From Martelella limonii (GTDB taxonomy: Bacteria; Pseudomonadota; Alphaproteobacteria; Rhizobiales; Rhizobiaceae): DNA of 64,000 nucleotides. The notes under the pieces are model-generated. The model ran no database searches. It had not been told where the DNA came from and was given only the letters and a program-made list of their open reading frames with translations. Where the stretch lies: NCBI RefSeq assembly GCF_013344475.1, contig NZ_JABUOU010000003.1, positions 62,001 through 126,000 of the forward strand, in the 5' to 3' direction. Below, piece by piece: positions 45,251-53,782 of the stretch. Each line of letters begins with the position of its first letter. Position 1 is the stretch's first letter. The translations under genes and the position numbers were made by a program.

Positions 45251-45883
45251 ATGCCCGAACCGCATCACCTTCTCGCCTTTGTCCTCGTCGCCCTGGCGAT
45301 GGTGATGACGCCCGGACCGAACATGATCTATCTGGTCTCGCGCTCGATCTCGCAGGGGCCGATGGCCGGTCTGGTTTCGCTTGCCGGCGTCGCGCTCGGC
45401 TTTGTCGTCTATATGCTGTCCGCGGTGTTCGGATTGACCGTGCTTCTGCTGGCGGTCCCCTATGCCTATGACACGATCCGCATCCTGGGGGCGCTCTATC
45501 TCGTCTATCTCGCCTGGAATGCGCTGAAACCCGGAGAACGGGCCGTCTTCGCGGTCAAGGAACTGCCGCGCGACAGCAAGCGCAAGCTGTTCATGATGGG
45601 GTTGATGACCAATCTCCTGAACCCGAAAACGGCCGTGCTCTATCTCTCGCTGCTGCCGCAATTCGTCGATCCGGCGCGCGGCCATGTTCTTTCACAATCG
45701 CTGGTGCTCGGCTTCAGCCAGATCGCCGTCAGCCTCACGGTCAACGCACTCATCGTTATCGCCGCGGGCCGGATTGCGCTGTTCCTTGCCAAACGACCAT
45801 TCTGGTCAGCCATACAGCGCTATTTGATGGGCACAGTCCTGCTCGGCCTTGTTTCCCGAATGCTGTTCGAAGCGAGGCGGTAG
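45251..45883 (+). CDS. LysE/RhtB-family amino acid exporter
   Basis: This 210-residue membrane protein has six hydrophobic segments. FVLVALAMVMTPGPNMIYLVSRS carries the TPGPN signature of the LysE/RhtB superfamily and GLMTNLLNPKTAVLYLSLLPQF is the second family block. It faces cysK across a 226-base divergent gap; in some bacteria this family exports cysteine or O-acetylserine, so a link to cysK is possible but not shown. Confidence 0.88.
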   Translation: MPEPHHLLAFVLVALAMVMTPGPNMIYLVSRSISQGPMAGLVSLAGVALGFVVYMLSAVFGLTVLLLAVPYAYDTIRILGALYLVYLAWNALKPGERAVFAVKELPRDSKRKLFMMGLMTNLLNPKTAVLYLSLLPQFVDPARGHVLSQSLVLGFSQIAVSLTVNALIVIAAGRIALFLAKRPFWSAIQRYLMGTVLLGLVSRMLFEARR

Positions 45884-45889
45884 AGCGCT

Positions 45890-46777
45890 TCAGAAGTCCG
45901 AAAGCGTGGTAAAGCCGACCGGGCCGGCATTGAGCCTGTCGGCAAGTGGCCCGGAGGCCATCAGGTGAAGATGGTTATCGGCAATCGCCTCTGCCCCCGG
46001 CCAGTCGAGCTGGTCCGGTCCGAAGCGGCTTTCGACCTCGGCAAATCCGCCGCCAAGCCCGGCGCAGATCGCCGCAAGCGGCGGAATCGAAGGCGCGATG
46101 ATATCGAGGAGCTCCAGCCGAGCTCCATCCCGTTTCCACGCGACCACGGCATCATGCGCCGGAAGGTGGGTGAGTCGCGTGTCGTCCTTCTGCCAGAGCG
46201 CGTTCAGCAGGAAGAGCTCACGCATGTCCATAACCGAAAAACGCTGCGACACCGGCTCCCGGCGCGCGAGTAGGCCGACCATCAGCGCGACGTCGTCGGC
46301 ATTTTCCGGGGAGACCCCGCGCCCCGGCACGGCGCCCGGTTGCGCGGCCGGCGCCTTGCCCCGGAACCCGAAGGTTCGCACCTGCCGGAAGCCATAGGGC
46401 TCGTAAAGCCCCGGCTTGTCGGTTATCAGGATATCGGCAGCGTGGCCGGTCGCGCGGGCGTGGGCAAACGCGCGGCGCATCAGGTCGCGATAAAGCCCGT
46501 TGCCGCGATGCTCCGGACGGACCGCGCCGGACTGATACCCTGCCGCCATCACCCGTTCGCCATCGACCATCAGCGGCATCGAGAACATAGAAAAATTGGC
46601 GACGCACCGCCCGTCCTCGTCGAAATAGCCGAAGGGCACGGTGGTGCGATCCATGCCGGCGAGCGTCAGGGCGGGGCGGATGTCGATCCCGAACGTATCC
46701 TGCAAAAGCGCGGCCAGTGCCTCGAAAGCGGCGGGATCGACGAGATAGTCCTGACGGAAGGAGAGGCCTTCGGCCAT
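45890..46777 (-). CDS. GNAT-like N-acetyltransferase
   Basis: This 295-residue protein has a GNAT domain in its first half: GYQSGAVRPEHRGNGLYRDLMRRA is the acetyl-CoA loop and DKPGLYEPYGFRQV closes the fold. The C-terminal half (about 165-295) has a sterol-carrier-like or second-domain character seen in Eis-like acetyltransferases, without clear motifs. Its ATG shares one base with the dut stop (TGATG), so it is made with dut. Acceptor unknown. Confidence 0.75.
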   Translation of the reverse strand: MAEGLSFRQDYLVDPAAFEALAALLQDTFGIDIRPALTLAGMDRTTVPFGYFDEDGRCVANFSMFSMPLMVDGERVMAAGYQSGAVRPEHRGNGLYRDLMRRAFAHARATGHAADILITDKPGLYEPYGFRQVRTFGFRGKAPAAQPGAVPGRGVSPENADDVALMVGLLARREPVSQRFSVMDMRELFLLNALWQKDDTRLTHLPAHDAVVAWKRDGARLELLDIIAPSIPPLAAICAGLGGGFAEVESRFGPDQLDWPGAEAIADNHLHLMASGPLADRLNAGPVGFTTLSDF

Positions 46778-47235
46778 CACACGCCCGTCGAGCCGAACCC
46801 GCCGGCGCCGCGTTTGGTGTCGGTCACGGCATCGACGACGGAAACCGGCATCTGGGTGACCGGGGCGATGACGACCTGGGCGATGCGCATGCCGCGCTCG
46901 ATGATGAAGGCCTCTTCACCAAGGTTCACCAGCAGCACCTTCACCTCGCCGCGGTAATCGCTGTCGATGGTGCCGGGCGTGTTCAGGCAGGTGATGCCGT
47001 TCTTGAAGGCGAGGCCGGAGCGCGGGCGGATCTGGGCCTCGTAGCCTTCCGGGATTTCGAAGATGAAGCCGGTCGGCACCAGCGCGCGCTTGCCCGGCTG
47101 AAGCGTCATCGGCGCGTCGAGTGCCGCGCGGATGTCCATGCCTGCGGAGCCGGACGTTTCATAGGCCGGGGGCTCGATTCCGTCTGCGTGTTCGAGCCGT
47201 TTCAGCTTCAGTGTCATCTCGTTGTCCGTGTTCAT
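46777..47235 (-). CDS. dut: dUTP diphosphatase
   Basis: This 152-residue trimeric enzyme hydrolyses dUTP to dUMP and keeps uracil out of DNA. The five dUTPase motifs are visible in order: [46 protein letters not shown] and a Gly-rich [10 protein letters not shown] tail. I chose the ATG at 47235 with MNTDNEM; a Met six codons on is possible. A palindromic element occupies the promoter side. Confidence 0.96.
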   Translation of the reverse strand: MNTDNEMTLKLKRLEHADGIEPPAYETSGSAGMDIRAALDAPMTLQPGKRALVPTGFIFEIPEGYEAQIRPRSGLAFKNGITCLNTPGTIDSDYRGEVKVLLVNLGEEAFIIERGMRIAQVVIAPVTQMPVSVVDAVTDTKRGAGGFGSTGV

Positions 47236-47270
47236 TGCTTTTGTCCTCGCGGCTGTTCGCCACACTCACC

Positions 47271-47425
47271 TTCTGCGTCATGCTCGGGCTTGACCCGAGC
47301 ATCTAACCACAATTGTCGCGCGCGGAGCCTGCGGGTCTTGCGCCGTAGGGCCAATTGCGACAACCCACGCCTGTCGCGTGGAGACGTGAGTGGATCCTCG
47401 GGTCAAGCTCGAGGATGACGCAGAA
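47271..47425. repeat. Long nested inverted repeat in the dut-prfC gap
   Basis: The arms TTCTGCGTCATGCTCGGGCT (47271-47290, continuing to about 47304) and their inverse (47393-47425) are near-perfect complements and match the arms of the element at 3005-3093. The longer spacer holds nested short repeats (ACAATTGTCGCG near 47311 and CCAATTGCGACAAC near 47351). The divergent dut-prfC gap of 347 bases is otherwise without a feature that I can name. Confidence 0.75.
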
Positions 47426-47582
47426 GAAAGGGGCGGGCCGACCTCGAATACCCGATATCAATCCTGCGCATTTCGCGCCGTGCTTATCTCGGCTGCATCC
47501 TTCGCCATCGCCGCGCGACAGGTCAATTGCATCTTCGGGCCCAAATCGCTACATAGGCCGCCATCAACAGGATATTCGACCG

Positions 47583-49166
47583 ATGCCCGAAACGCTTGCC
47601 GAGGCGGTTGCCCGCCGCCGCACCTTCGCGATCATCTCGCATCCCGACGCCGGGAAGACCACGCTGACCGAAAAGCTGCTGCTGTTCGGCGGCGCGATCC
47701 AGCTTGCCGGCGAGGTGAAGGCCAAGAAGGACCGGATCCAGACCCGCTCGGACTGGATGAAGATCGAGCGCGAGCGCGGCATTTCGGTGGTCACCTCGGT
47801 GATGACCTTCGAATATGAGAACACCGTCTTCAACCTGCTCGACACCCCCGGCCACGAAGACTTCGCCGACGACACCTATCGCACGCTGACGGCGGTCGAC
47901 GCCGCGATCATGGTGATCGACGCGGCCAAGGGCATCGAGCCGCGCACGTTGAAACTTTTCGAGGTCTGCCGGCTCCGCGACATCCCGATCATCACCTTCG
48001 TCAACAAGATGGACCGGGAAGCCCGCGATACCTTCGAGATTCTCGAGGAAGTGCAGGAGAAGCTCGCGCTCGACACCGTGCCGATGACCTGGCCGATCGG
48101 ACAGGGCAAGAGCTTCTGCGGCACCTATCATCTGAAGGAAAGCGCCGTGCGCTACGGCGACAGCGAAAAGACGCTGACCAAGGTCAACGGTCCGGAAGTG
48201 GTCGCCGAAAAGCTGCCCGGCCACGAACGGCAGGAATGGTCGGAAATGGCGGAGCTCGCCATCGACGGTTATCCCGTCTTTGACCGGCAGGCGTTTCTCG
48301 AGGGCCACATGACGCCGGTCTATTTCGGCTCGGCGCTCAGGAACAATGGCGTGCGCGACCTGATCCACGCGCTCTCCGATTTCGCACCCGCGCCGCGCGC
48401 GCAGGTGGCCGATATCCGCACCGTGGAAGCCACCGACCCCAAGATGAGCGCCTTCGTGTTCAAGATCCAGGCCAATATGGACCCCAACCATCGTGACCGC
48501 ATCGCCTTCGTGCGCGTGTGCTCCGGCACGCTGACGCGCGGCATGAAGGCGCGGCTTGCCCGCACCGGCAAGCAGATGGGGCTGACTGCGCCGCAATTCT
48601 TCTTCGCCTCGCAGCGCCAGCTTGCCGATACCGCTTACGCCGGTGATGTCGTCGGCATCCCGAACCACGGCGCGCTCCGCATCGGCGACACGCTGACCGA
48701 TGGCGAGGCGCTGGTGTTTCAGGGCGTGCCGAACTTCGCGCCGGAAATCCTCCGCCGCGTGCGGCTGGAAGATGCGATGAAGGCGAAAAAGCTGAAGGAA
48801 GCCCTTCAGCAGATGGCCGAGGAAGGCGTGGTGCAATTGTTCACGCCGGAGGACGGCTCGCCCGCGATCGTCGGCGTCGTCGGCGCGCTGCAGCTCGACG
48901 TGCTGAAGGAGCGGCTGAAGGCCGAATACGGTCTGCCGGTGTCGTTCGAAATGGCGCGGTTCTCGATCTGCCGCTGGATTTCGGCGGAAAAGACGGCCGA
49001 CCTCGAAAAGTTCATTTCCAGCCATCGCGGCGATATTGCTCGCGATCTCGACGGTGATCCGGTGTTCCTGGCGCAGGACGGCTTCTCGCTGAATTACGAG
49101 AGCGAACGCGCGCCCGATATCCGCATGATCGCGATCAAGGAATACCATCAGTCGAAGGCAGCGTGA
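47583..49166 (+). CDS. prfC: Peptide chain release factor 3
   Basis: This 527-residue translational GTPase removes RF1 or RF2 from the ribosome. G1 is SHPDAGKTTLTE (19-30), followed by DTPGHEDFADDT, FVNKMDREARD and QMAEEGVVQLFTPED of domain 3. The length is 527-530 in the family. I chose the ATG at 47583; an open frame extends to 47355 but lies over the repeat element. The next gene starts one base after the stop. Confidence 0.95.
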   Translation: MPETLAEAVARRRTFAIISHPDAGKTTLTEKLLLFGGAIQLAGEVKAKKDRIQTRSDWMKIERERGISVVTSVMTFEYENTVFNLLDTPGHEDFADDTYRTLTAVDAAIMVIDAAKGIEPRTLKLFEVCRLRDIPIITFVNKMDREARDTFEILEEVQEKLALDTVPMTWPIGQGKSFCGTYHLKESAVRYGDSEKTLTKVNGPEVVAEKLPGHERQEWSEMAELAIDGYPVFDRQAFLEGHMTPVYFGSALRNNGVRDLIHALSDFAPAPRAQVADIRTVEATDPKMSAFVFKIQANMDPNHRDRIAFVRVCSGTLTRGMKARLARTGKQMGLTAPQFFFASQRQLADTAYAGDVVGIPNHGALRIGDTLTDGEALVFQGVPNFAPEILRRVRLEDAMKAKKLKEALQQMAEEGVVQLFTPEDGSPAIVGVVGALQLDVLKERLKAEYGLPVSFEMARFSICRWISAEKTADLEKFISSHRGDIARDLDGDPVFLAQDGFSLNYESERAPDIRMIAIKEYHQSKAA

Positions 49167-49167
49167 C

Positions 49168-50034
49168 ATGACAGCCGGCAAGGAAGTGATCGGGATTTGC
49201 GGCATGGGCCGCATGGGCACGGCGATGGCACGCAGGCTTTCGGCCTTCGGCTTTCCGCTTGTGGTGTGGTCGCGCAAGGGCGTCGCCATGGAACTAGCCT
49301 CCGAAACCCATGCCGAGGTTGCGCTCACCCCGGCCGCGCTTGCCCACAAGGCCGACATCATCATCACCTCGCTGATCGATGACGCGGCGGTGGAAGCCGT
49401 GCTCGAGGCGCTGCTGACCACCTCGCTTCCGGGCAAGCTCGTCGTCGAGACCTCGACTGTCAGCCCCACGCTGCTGAAGCGCTTTTCCGGCGGCATCAAG
49501 GCCAAGGGCGGCAGCGCGATCGACGCGCCGATCTCCGGCGGGCCGGAACTGGTGATCGACGGCAAGGCGGGCCTTTACATCGGCGGCGCCGATATCGACT
49601 TCGAACGCTTCCTTCCCGTCGCCGAGACGCTCTCCGACCGCATCCATCATGCCGGCCATCTGGGCACGGGCGCGGCGGCCAAGATCGTCAACAACATGGT
49701 GCTCTGCGGCTATTGGGAAGTGCTGCGCGAAGCGCTTCTGACCGGCAAGCGCGCCGGCCTCAGCCTCGACAAGATGCTCGACATCCTGATGACCAGCCCC
49801 GGCGGCACGCCCGCGCTCAAGACCCGCGCACCCCGCATTCGCGGCGAAGACAGAAGCGTCGGCTTTCCGGTGCGTGGCGCGGTGAAGGACGCCACGCTCT
49901 TTGCCAGCGTCGCCGACAGCTTCGATGTCGACACCCCGGCGATCGATGCGGCACTTGCCAATTACAAGGCATGTCTCGAAAGCGGCAATGGCGACGAGGA
50001 CCTGGCGGCGATGCTGCGCACCGCGCTTGCCTGA
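49168..50034 (+). CDS. NAD(P)-dependent beta-hydroxyacid dehydrogenase (HIBADH family)
   Basis: This 288-residue protein has a Rossmann start IGICGMGRMGTAMARRL and DAPISGGPELVIDGKAGLYIGG, the substrate-binding region of 3-hydroxyisobutyrate, tartronate semialdehyde and glyoxylate reductases. The catalytic Lys is in GTGAAAKIVNNM. It is close to prfC, but the spacing of one base and the lack of a good ribosome site suggest translational coupling. The substrate is open. Confidence 0.88.
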   Translation: MTAGKEVIGICGMGRMGTAMARRLSAFGFPLVVWSRKGVAMELASETHAEVALTPAALAHKADIIITSLIDDAAVEAVLEALLTTSLPGKLVVETSTVSPTLLKRFSGGIKAKGGSAIDAPISGGPELVIDGKAGLYIGGADIDFERFLPVAETLSDRIHHAGHLGTGAAAKIVNNMVLCGYWEVLREALLTGKRAGLSLDKMLDILMTSPGGTPALKTRAPRIRGEDRSVGFPVRGAVKDATLFASVADSFDVDTPAIDAALANYKACLESGNGDEDLAAMLRTALA

Positions 50035-50415
50035 ATTTTACTCAAGTATTCTTACTTAAAATTACTATGAATAAATAAAACATTACAATTTGTACTTGAC
50101 TAATAATATGACTATATCTATATATGTTCGGCGATTTGAATTTTATTGCATTAACCGGCAAACCAAAAAAGGAGTTGCCAATGATTATTAATTAAAAAGG
50201 AAATTCAATGAATTTTTATAAATTTAAGTTCATCAGTATTATTATAGAAATAAATATTGCATTACTACCAACACATCAATTCAATCAGGTGACAATCCAA
50301 AATTTCGCAGACATGCGATCTTGTCAGTACACTTGCACCATAATTCAGCAAGGCGATCGAATTGAATTCGAGCGGAACGATAACTATTTTCCGAATGTCC
50401 ATTTGGAGCAAACCC
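50035..50415. other. AT-rich patch between core genes
   Basis: About 380 bases, most strongly 50035-50290, are far richer in A and T than anything nearby. It has poly-A and poly-T runs and almost no GC clusters. It contains a promoter-like pair (50096-50124), a tiny frame ATG-ATT-ATT-AAT-TAA at 50181-50195 with AAAAGGAG in front, and a 73-codon frame at 50208-50429. The composition suggests foreign origin or a special regulatory region. No transposase or direct repeat boundary was found by eye. Confidence 0.75.
50096..50124 (+). promoter_or_regulatory. Sigma70-like promoter in the AT-rich patch
   Basis: TTGACT (50096-50101) and TATATA (50119-50124) are separated by 17 bases, nearly consensus on both sides. 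It lies 56 bases upstream of the minigene and about 290 bases upstream of the copper regulator. It would drive the small frame and cueR. It lacks the dyad with 19-base spacing expected of a CueR-controlled promoter. Confidence 0.6.
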
Positions 50416-50429
50416 ATGAACATCGGTGA
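50208..50429 (+). CDS. Small 73-residue frame overlapping cueR, unknown
   Basis: The protein starts MNFYKFKFISIIIEINIALL and continues with a Gln/Asn/Asp-rich polar part. No family is recognised. AAAAAGG (50194-50200) precedes the ATG at suitable spacing. The last 14 bases overlap the cueR start, so translation could couple to it. Codon use is AT-rich, unlike the flanking genes, and the frame may be non-coding. Treat it as a candidate leader peptide. Confidence 0.35.
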   Translation: MNFYKFKFISIIIEINIALLPTHQFNQVTIQNFADMRSCQYTCTIIQQGDRIEFERNDNYFPNVHLEQTHEHR

Positions 50430-50820
50430 AGCCGCCAAGCGCTCTGGTCTGCCGCCAAAGACCATTCGCTACTACGAAGAAATCGGCCTCGTCATCGCGG
50501 ACCGGGCCGATAACGGCTATCGCGATTATTCCGACAATCTGGTGCACCGGCTGAACTTCATCCATCGCTCGCGCGATCTCGGCTTTTCGGTCGAGGAATG
50601 CCGGCTGCTGCTCTCGCTTTACGATGACAACGCCCGCGAGAGTGCCGAGGTCAAGGCGCTGGCAACGGCCAAGATCGCCGAGATCGATGAAAAGCTCGCC
50701 CGGCTTGCAGGCCTCAAGGCCACGCTTCAGCATCTTGCCGACCATTGCCACGGCGACCATCGGCCGGACTGTCCCATCCTCGAGGAACTGTCGGGCGGCA
50801 CGGAGACCTGTTGCCGCTGA
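50416..50820 (+). CDS. cueR: CueR/HmrR-type copper-responsive MerR regulator
   Basis: This 134-residue MerR-family protein has an N-terminal HTH (MNIGEAAKRSGLPPKTIRYYE) and a dimerisation helix. The metal loop is Cys111-HGDHRPD-Cys119-PIL, the C-x7-C pair that binds Cu(I) in CueR and HmrR. The extra CC at 132-133 matches HmrR tails. It normally activates a copper P-type ATPase gene, but none lies in this window. GGAG sits at 50404-50407 before the ATG. Confidence 0.9.
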   Translation: MNIGEAAKRSGLPPKTIRYYEEIGLVIADRADNGYRDYSDNLVHRLNFIHRSRDLGFSVEECRLLLSLYDDNARESAEVKALATAKIAEIDEKLARLAGLKATLQHLADHCHGDHRPDCPILEELSGGTETCCR

Positions 50821-50824
50821 CTGT

Positions 50825-51706
50825 CTATCGAGTCGGCACCGGTTCGTCGCCGCGATAGTCGTAGAAGCCGCGGCCGGACTTGCGGCCAAGCCAGCCGGCA
50901 TCGACATATTTCACCAGAAGCGGGCAAGGCCGGTACTTGTTGTCGGCAAGGCCCTCATGCAGCATCTGCATCACCGAAAGACACGTATCGAGGCCGATGA
51001 AATCGGCAAGCTCAAGCGGGCCCATCGGATGGCGGGCGCCGAGCGTCATGGCGGTGTCGATGTGGTCGACCGTGCCGACGCCCTCGTAAAGCACATAGAT
51101 CGCCTCGTTGATCATCGGCATCAGGATTCGGTTGACGATGAAGGCCGGAAAATCTTCCGACACCGTCGGCGTCTTGCCGAGCGAGCGGACGAAGTCCTTG
51201 GCGGTCTCGAAGGTCACCTCCTCGGTCGCAATGCCGCGCACCAGCTCCACCAGCTCCATCACCGGAACCGGGTTCATGAAATGCACGCCCATGAACCGCT
51301 CCGGCCGGTCGGTCGATGCGGCAAGCCGGGTGATCGAGAATGAGGAGGTGTTGGAGGCAAGCAGCGTCTCGGGCTTCAGGATCGGGCAGATCTTGGCGTA
51401 GAGCGCGCGCTTGGCGCTCTCGTCCTCGGTGATCGCCTCGATCACCATGTCGGCTGAGGCGAGGTCCTGCAGGTCGGTGGACGCCGTGATCAGCTTCAGC
51501 GCCTTCTTGCGATCCTCGTCGGACAGCTTGCCAGAACTGACCTGGCGCGCCAGATTGCCGTTGATCGTGGCAAGGCCGCGCTCTATCTGCTGCTGCCCGC
51601 TGTCGATCAGATGGACGTCATAGCCGGCGATGGCGCATACATGGGCAACGCCGCAGCCCATGGCACCGGCCCCGATCACGCCGACGCGCTTGATTGTTGC
51701 GGGCAT
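50825..51706 (-). CDS. hbd: 3-hydroxybutyryl-CoA dehydrogenase
   Basis: This 293-residue enzyme oxidises 3-hydroxybutyryl-CoA. The NAD site is VGVIGAGAMGCGVAHVCA, ERFMGVHFMNPVPVMELVE carries the catalytic His, and ARHPMGPLELADFIGLDT is the C-terminal domain motif. Length and motifs are typical of the Hbd/PaaH single-domain type. It converges with cueR almost base to base, and diverges from dxr on the other side. Confidence 0.94.
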   Translation of the reverse strand: MPATIKRVGVIGAGAMGCGVAHVCAIAGYDVHLIDSGQQQIERGLATINGNLARQVSSGKLSDEDRKKALKLITASTDLQDLASADMVIEAITEDESAKRALYAKICPILKPETLLASNTSSFSITRLAASTDRPERFMGVHFMNPVPVMELVELVRGIATEEVTFETAKDFVRSLGKTPTVSEDFPAFIVNRILMPMINEAIYVLYEGVGTVDHIDTAMTLGARHPMGPLELADFIGLDTCLSVMQMLHEGLADNKYRPCPLLVKYVDAGWLGRKSGRGFYDYRGDEPVPTR

Positions 51707-51863
51707 ATTGCACTCCCTCGATTGCGGTTTCGCGGCGATCGCGCGGTCCCGGTTCTGTGATAAAGCCTCGGGTCAGGTTTTTCCAGTGCCTTGCCGATGC
51801 GGGTGTTCCCCCTGGCCGCGAAATGTTCTAGAGCCAGACGCAAACGATCAACAGGTCAGCAAC

Positions 51864-53024
51864 ATGACGCGACGCATCGCCGTATTCGGCGCGACCGGCT
51901 CCATCGGCATCAACACACTGGACGTCATCGGCCAGCTCGGCGGCAGCAGCGCCTTCGAGATCACCGCGCTCACCGGCCATGCCAATGTCGAAAAACTCGC
52001 CCGTCAGGCGATCGATCACAGGGCGGCGATGGCGGTCACGGCGGATGAGAGCCGCTATGGCGACCTCAAGGACGCGCTTGCCGGCACCGGCATCACGGCG
52101 GCCGCCGGCGCAAGCGGGCTCGATGAAGCCGCCTCGATGCAAAACGACATCGTGATGGCGGCAATCGTCGGCACGGCCGGCCTTGCGCCGACGCTGAAGG
52201 CGGCGGCTGCCGGCGCTGATATCGCCCTTGCCAACAAGGAATGCCTGGTCTCGGCCGGCCCTTTGTTCATGGATGCCGTTCAACGCGGCGGCGGCACGCT
52301 GATCCCCGTCGACAGCGAGCATTCCGCCATCTTCCAGGTGTTCGAGGAGCACCAGCGCCGGGCGCTCGACCGCGTCATCATCACGGCATCGGGGGGCCCG
52401 TTCCGCACCAAGACGTTGGAAGAAATGCGCCATGTCGATGCCGCGACCGCGCGCGCGCACCCCAACTGGTCGATGGGCCTCAAGATTTCGATCGACAGCG
52501 CCTCGATGTTCAACAAGGCGCTCGAGATGATCGAGGCGCAGCATCTGTTCCGGCTGACGCCCGATCAGGTGGAAGTCGTGGTGCATCCGCAGTCGATCAT
52601 CCATTCGATGGTCGGCTATGCGGATGGCTCGATCCTCGCCCAGCTCGGCGCGCCGGACATGCGCACCGCCATCGGCTATGCGCTTGCCTATCCGGAGCGC
52701 CGTCCGCTTGCGGTGGAAAGGCTTGACTTCGCCAAGCTCGCGCGGCTTGATTTCGAAGCGCCCGACGAAACCCGCTTTCCGGCGCTGAAGCTTGCGCGGC
52801 GCGCCATGGAACGCGGCGGGCTGCAGGGCGCGGTGCTGAACGGCGCCAAGGAAGTGGCGCTCGAGGCCTTCATCGAAGGTCGCTGCGGCTTTCTGGAAAT
52901 GGCGGATATCACCGAAGCGGTGATGGACGCCCTCGACGACCTAAAGACAGCGACCAGCATAGATGACATCTACGCCGCCGATGGCGAGGCGCGCCGAAGG
53001 GCGGCCGAGCTTGTCAACGCATAG
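51864..53024 (+). CDS. dxr: 1-deoxy-D-xylulose 5-phosphate reductoisomerase
   Basis: This 386-residue enzyme makes 2-C-methyl-D-erythritol 4-phosphate in the MEP isoprenoid pathway. The NADPH site is FGATGSIGINTLDVI. ALANKECLVSAGPLF and PVDSEHSAIFQVF carry the metal ligands, and GPFRTKTLEEM plus NWSMGLKISIDSASMFNKALEMIEA are the catalytic-loop blocks. The ATG at 51864 gives the family start; the frame continues to 51630 without similarity. Confidence 0.96.
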   Translation: MTRRIAVFGATGSIGINTLDVIGQLGGSSAFEITALTGHANVEKLARQAIDHRAAMAVTADESRYGDLKDALAGTGITAAAGASGLDEAASMQNDIVMAAIVGTAGLAPTLKAAAAGADIALANKECLVSAGPLFMDAVQRGGGTLIPVDSEHSAIFQVFEEHQRRALDRVIITASGGPFRTKTLEEMRHVDAATARAHPNWSMGLKISIDSASMFNKALEMIEAQHLFRLTPDQVEVVVHPQSIIHSMVGYADGSILAQLGAPDMRTAIGYALAYPERRPLAVERLDFAKLARLDFEAPDETRFPALKLARRAMERGGLQGAVLNGAKEVALEAFIEGRCGFLEMADITEAVMDALDDLKTATSIDDIYAADGEARRRAAELVNA

Positions 53025-53027
53025 GTA

Positions 53028-53735
53028 TTACCATTCGATGCGACTGCCGTCATAGGCAAGAAACAGACCGGTTTCGCCCTTTTCCAGTCCGTCGAGCGCA
53101 CCAAGCATGTTTTTGGCGGCCGCGCCCGCTTCAACACGACGATTGCCGGCTGCGAAGGGCTCGGAAAGCGCCGTGGCGACCGTGCCCGGGTGGAGCGCCA
53201 CCAGAGACAGGCCGGGCAGCTTGCGCCTTGCCTCGATCGAGGTTGTGCGGATGATCTGGTTCAAGGCCGCCTTCGCTGCCCGATAGGACATCCAGCCCCC
53301 GATGTGATTGTCGCCGATCGAGCCGACACGCGCCGAAAGACAGGCAAAGATCGCGCGGCGATCGCGCGCGACGAGAGGCAGAAAATGCTTCATCACCAGC
53401 GCCGGCCCCGCGGCATTGACGGCAAATTGCCGCGCCATCGCCTCGCCATCCAGCGCCCTGATGGTCTTCTCGGGTCCAGCGCCATCGATATGCAGCGCCC
53501 CGGTCGCGCACAGGATGAGGTCGAAAGCCACGCCTTCGAACCGTTTCGCAGCCTCCATGATCGAAGGCTCGCTCGTGATCTCGAACCCATCCGATTGTCG
53601 CGATAGACGCTCCAGCCCGGCACAGCGCGGATCATCTGCAAGCGCCGTGCAGAAGGCCTGGCCGATGCCGCCTGAGGCACCGATGACGAGCGCGCGATAG
53701 CCTTCGGCAAGGCTGTTCATACTGGCTGCCGGCAT
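53028..53735 (-). CDS. Short-chain dehydrogenase (SDR family)
   Basis: This 235-residue protein has the Rossmann motif ALVIGASGGIGQAF and the active-site YRAAKAALNQ (Tyr and Lys) with SARVGS upstream as the Ser. It belongs to the CsgA-like group of SDRs. A second Met six codons in is a possible start, but GGGAGA upstream of 53735 supports the first. It ends three bases after dxr, in convergent orientation. The substrate is unknown. Confidence 0.85.
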   Translation of the reverse strand: MPAASMNSLAEGYRALVIGASGGIGQAFCTALADDPRCAGLERLSRQSDGFEITSEPSIMEAAKRFEGVAFDLILCATGALHIDGAGPEKTIRALDGEAMARQFAVNAAGPALVMKHFLPLVARDRRAIFACLSARVGSIGDNHIGGWMSYRAAKAALNQIIRTTSIEARRKLPGLSLVALHPGTVATALSEPFAAGNRRVEAGAAAKNMLGALDGLEKGETGLFLAYDGSRIEW

Positions 53736-53782
53736 TTATCTCTCCCTTTGTGAGAGAACTACGCTCCGAGGGCTCTCGCGGA

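Noticed and set aside
47523-49565. A minus-strand open frame of about 680 codons
   Set aside because: It is antisense to prfC and to the start of the beta-hydroxyacid dehydrogenase gene. No ribosome site or family pattern.
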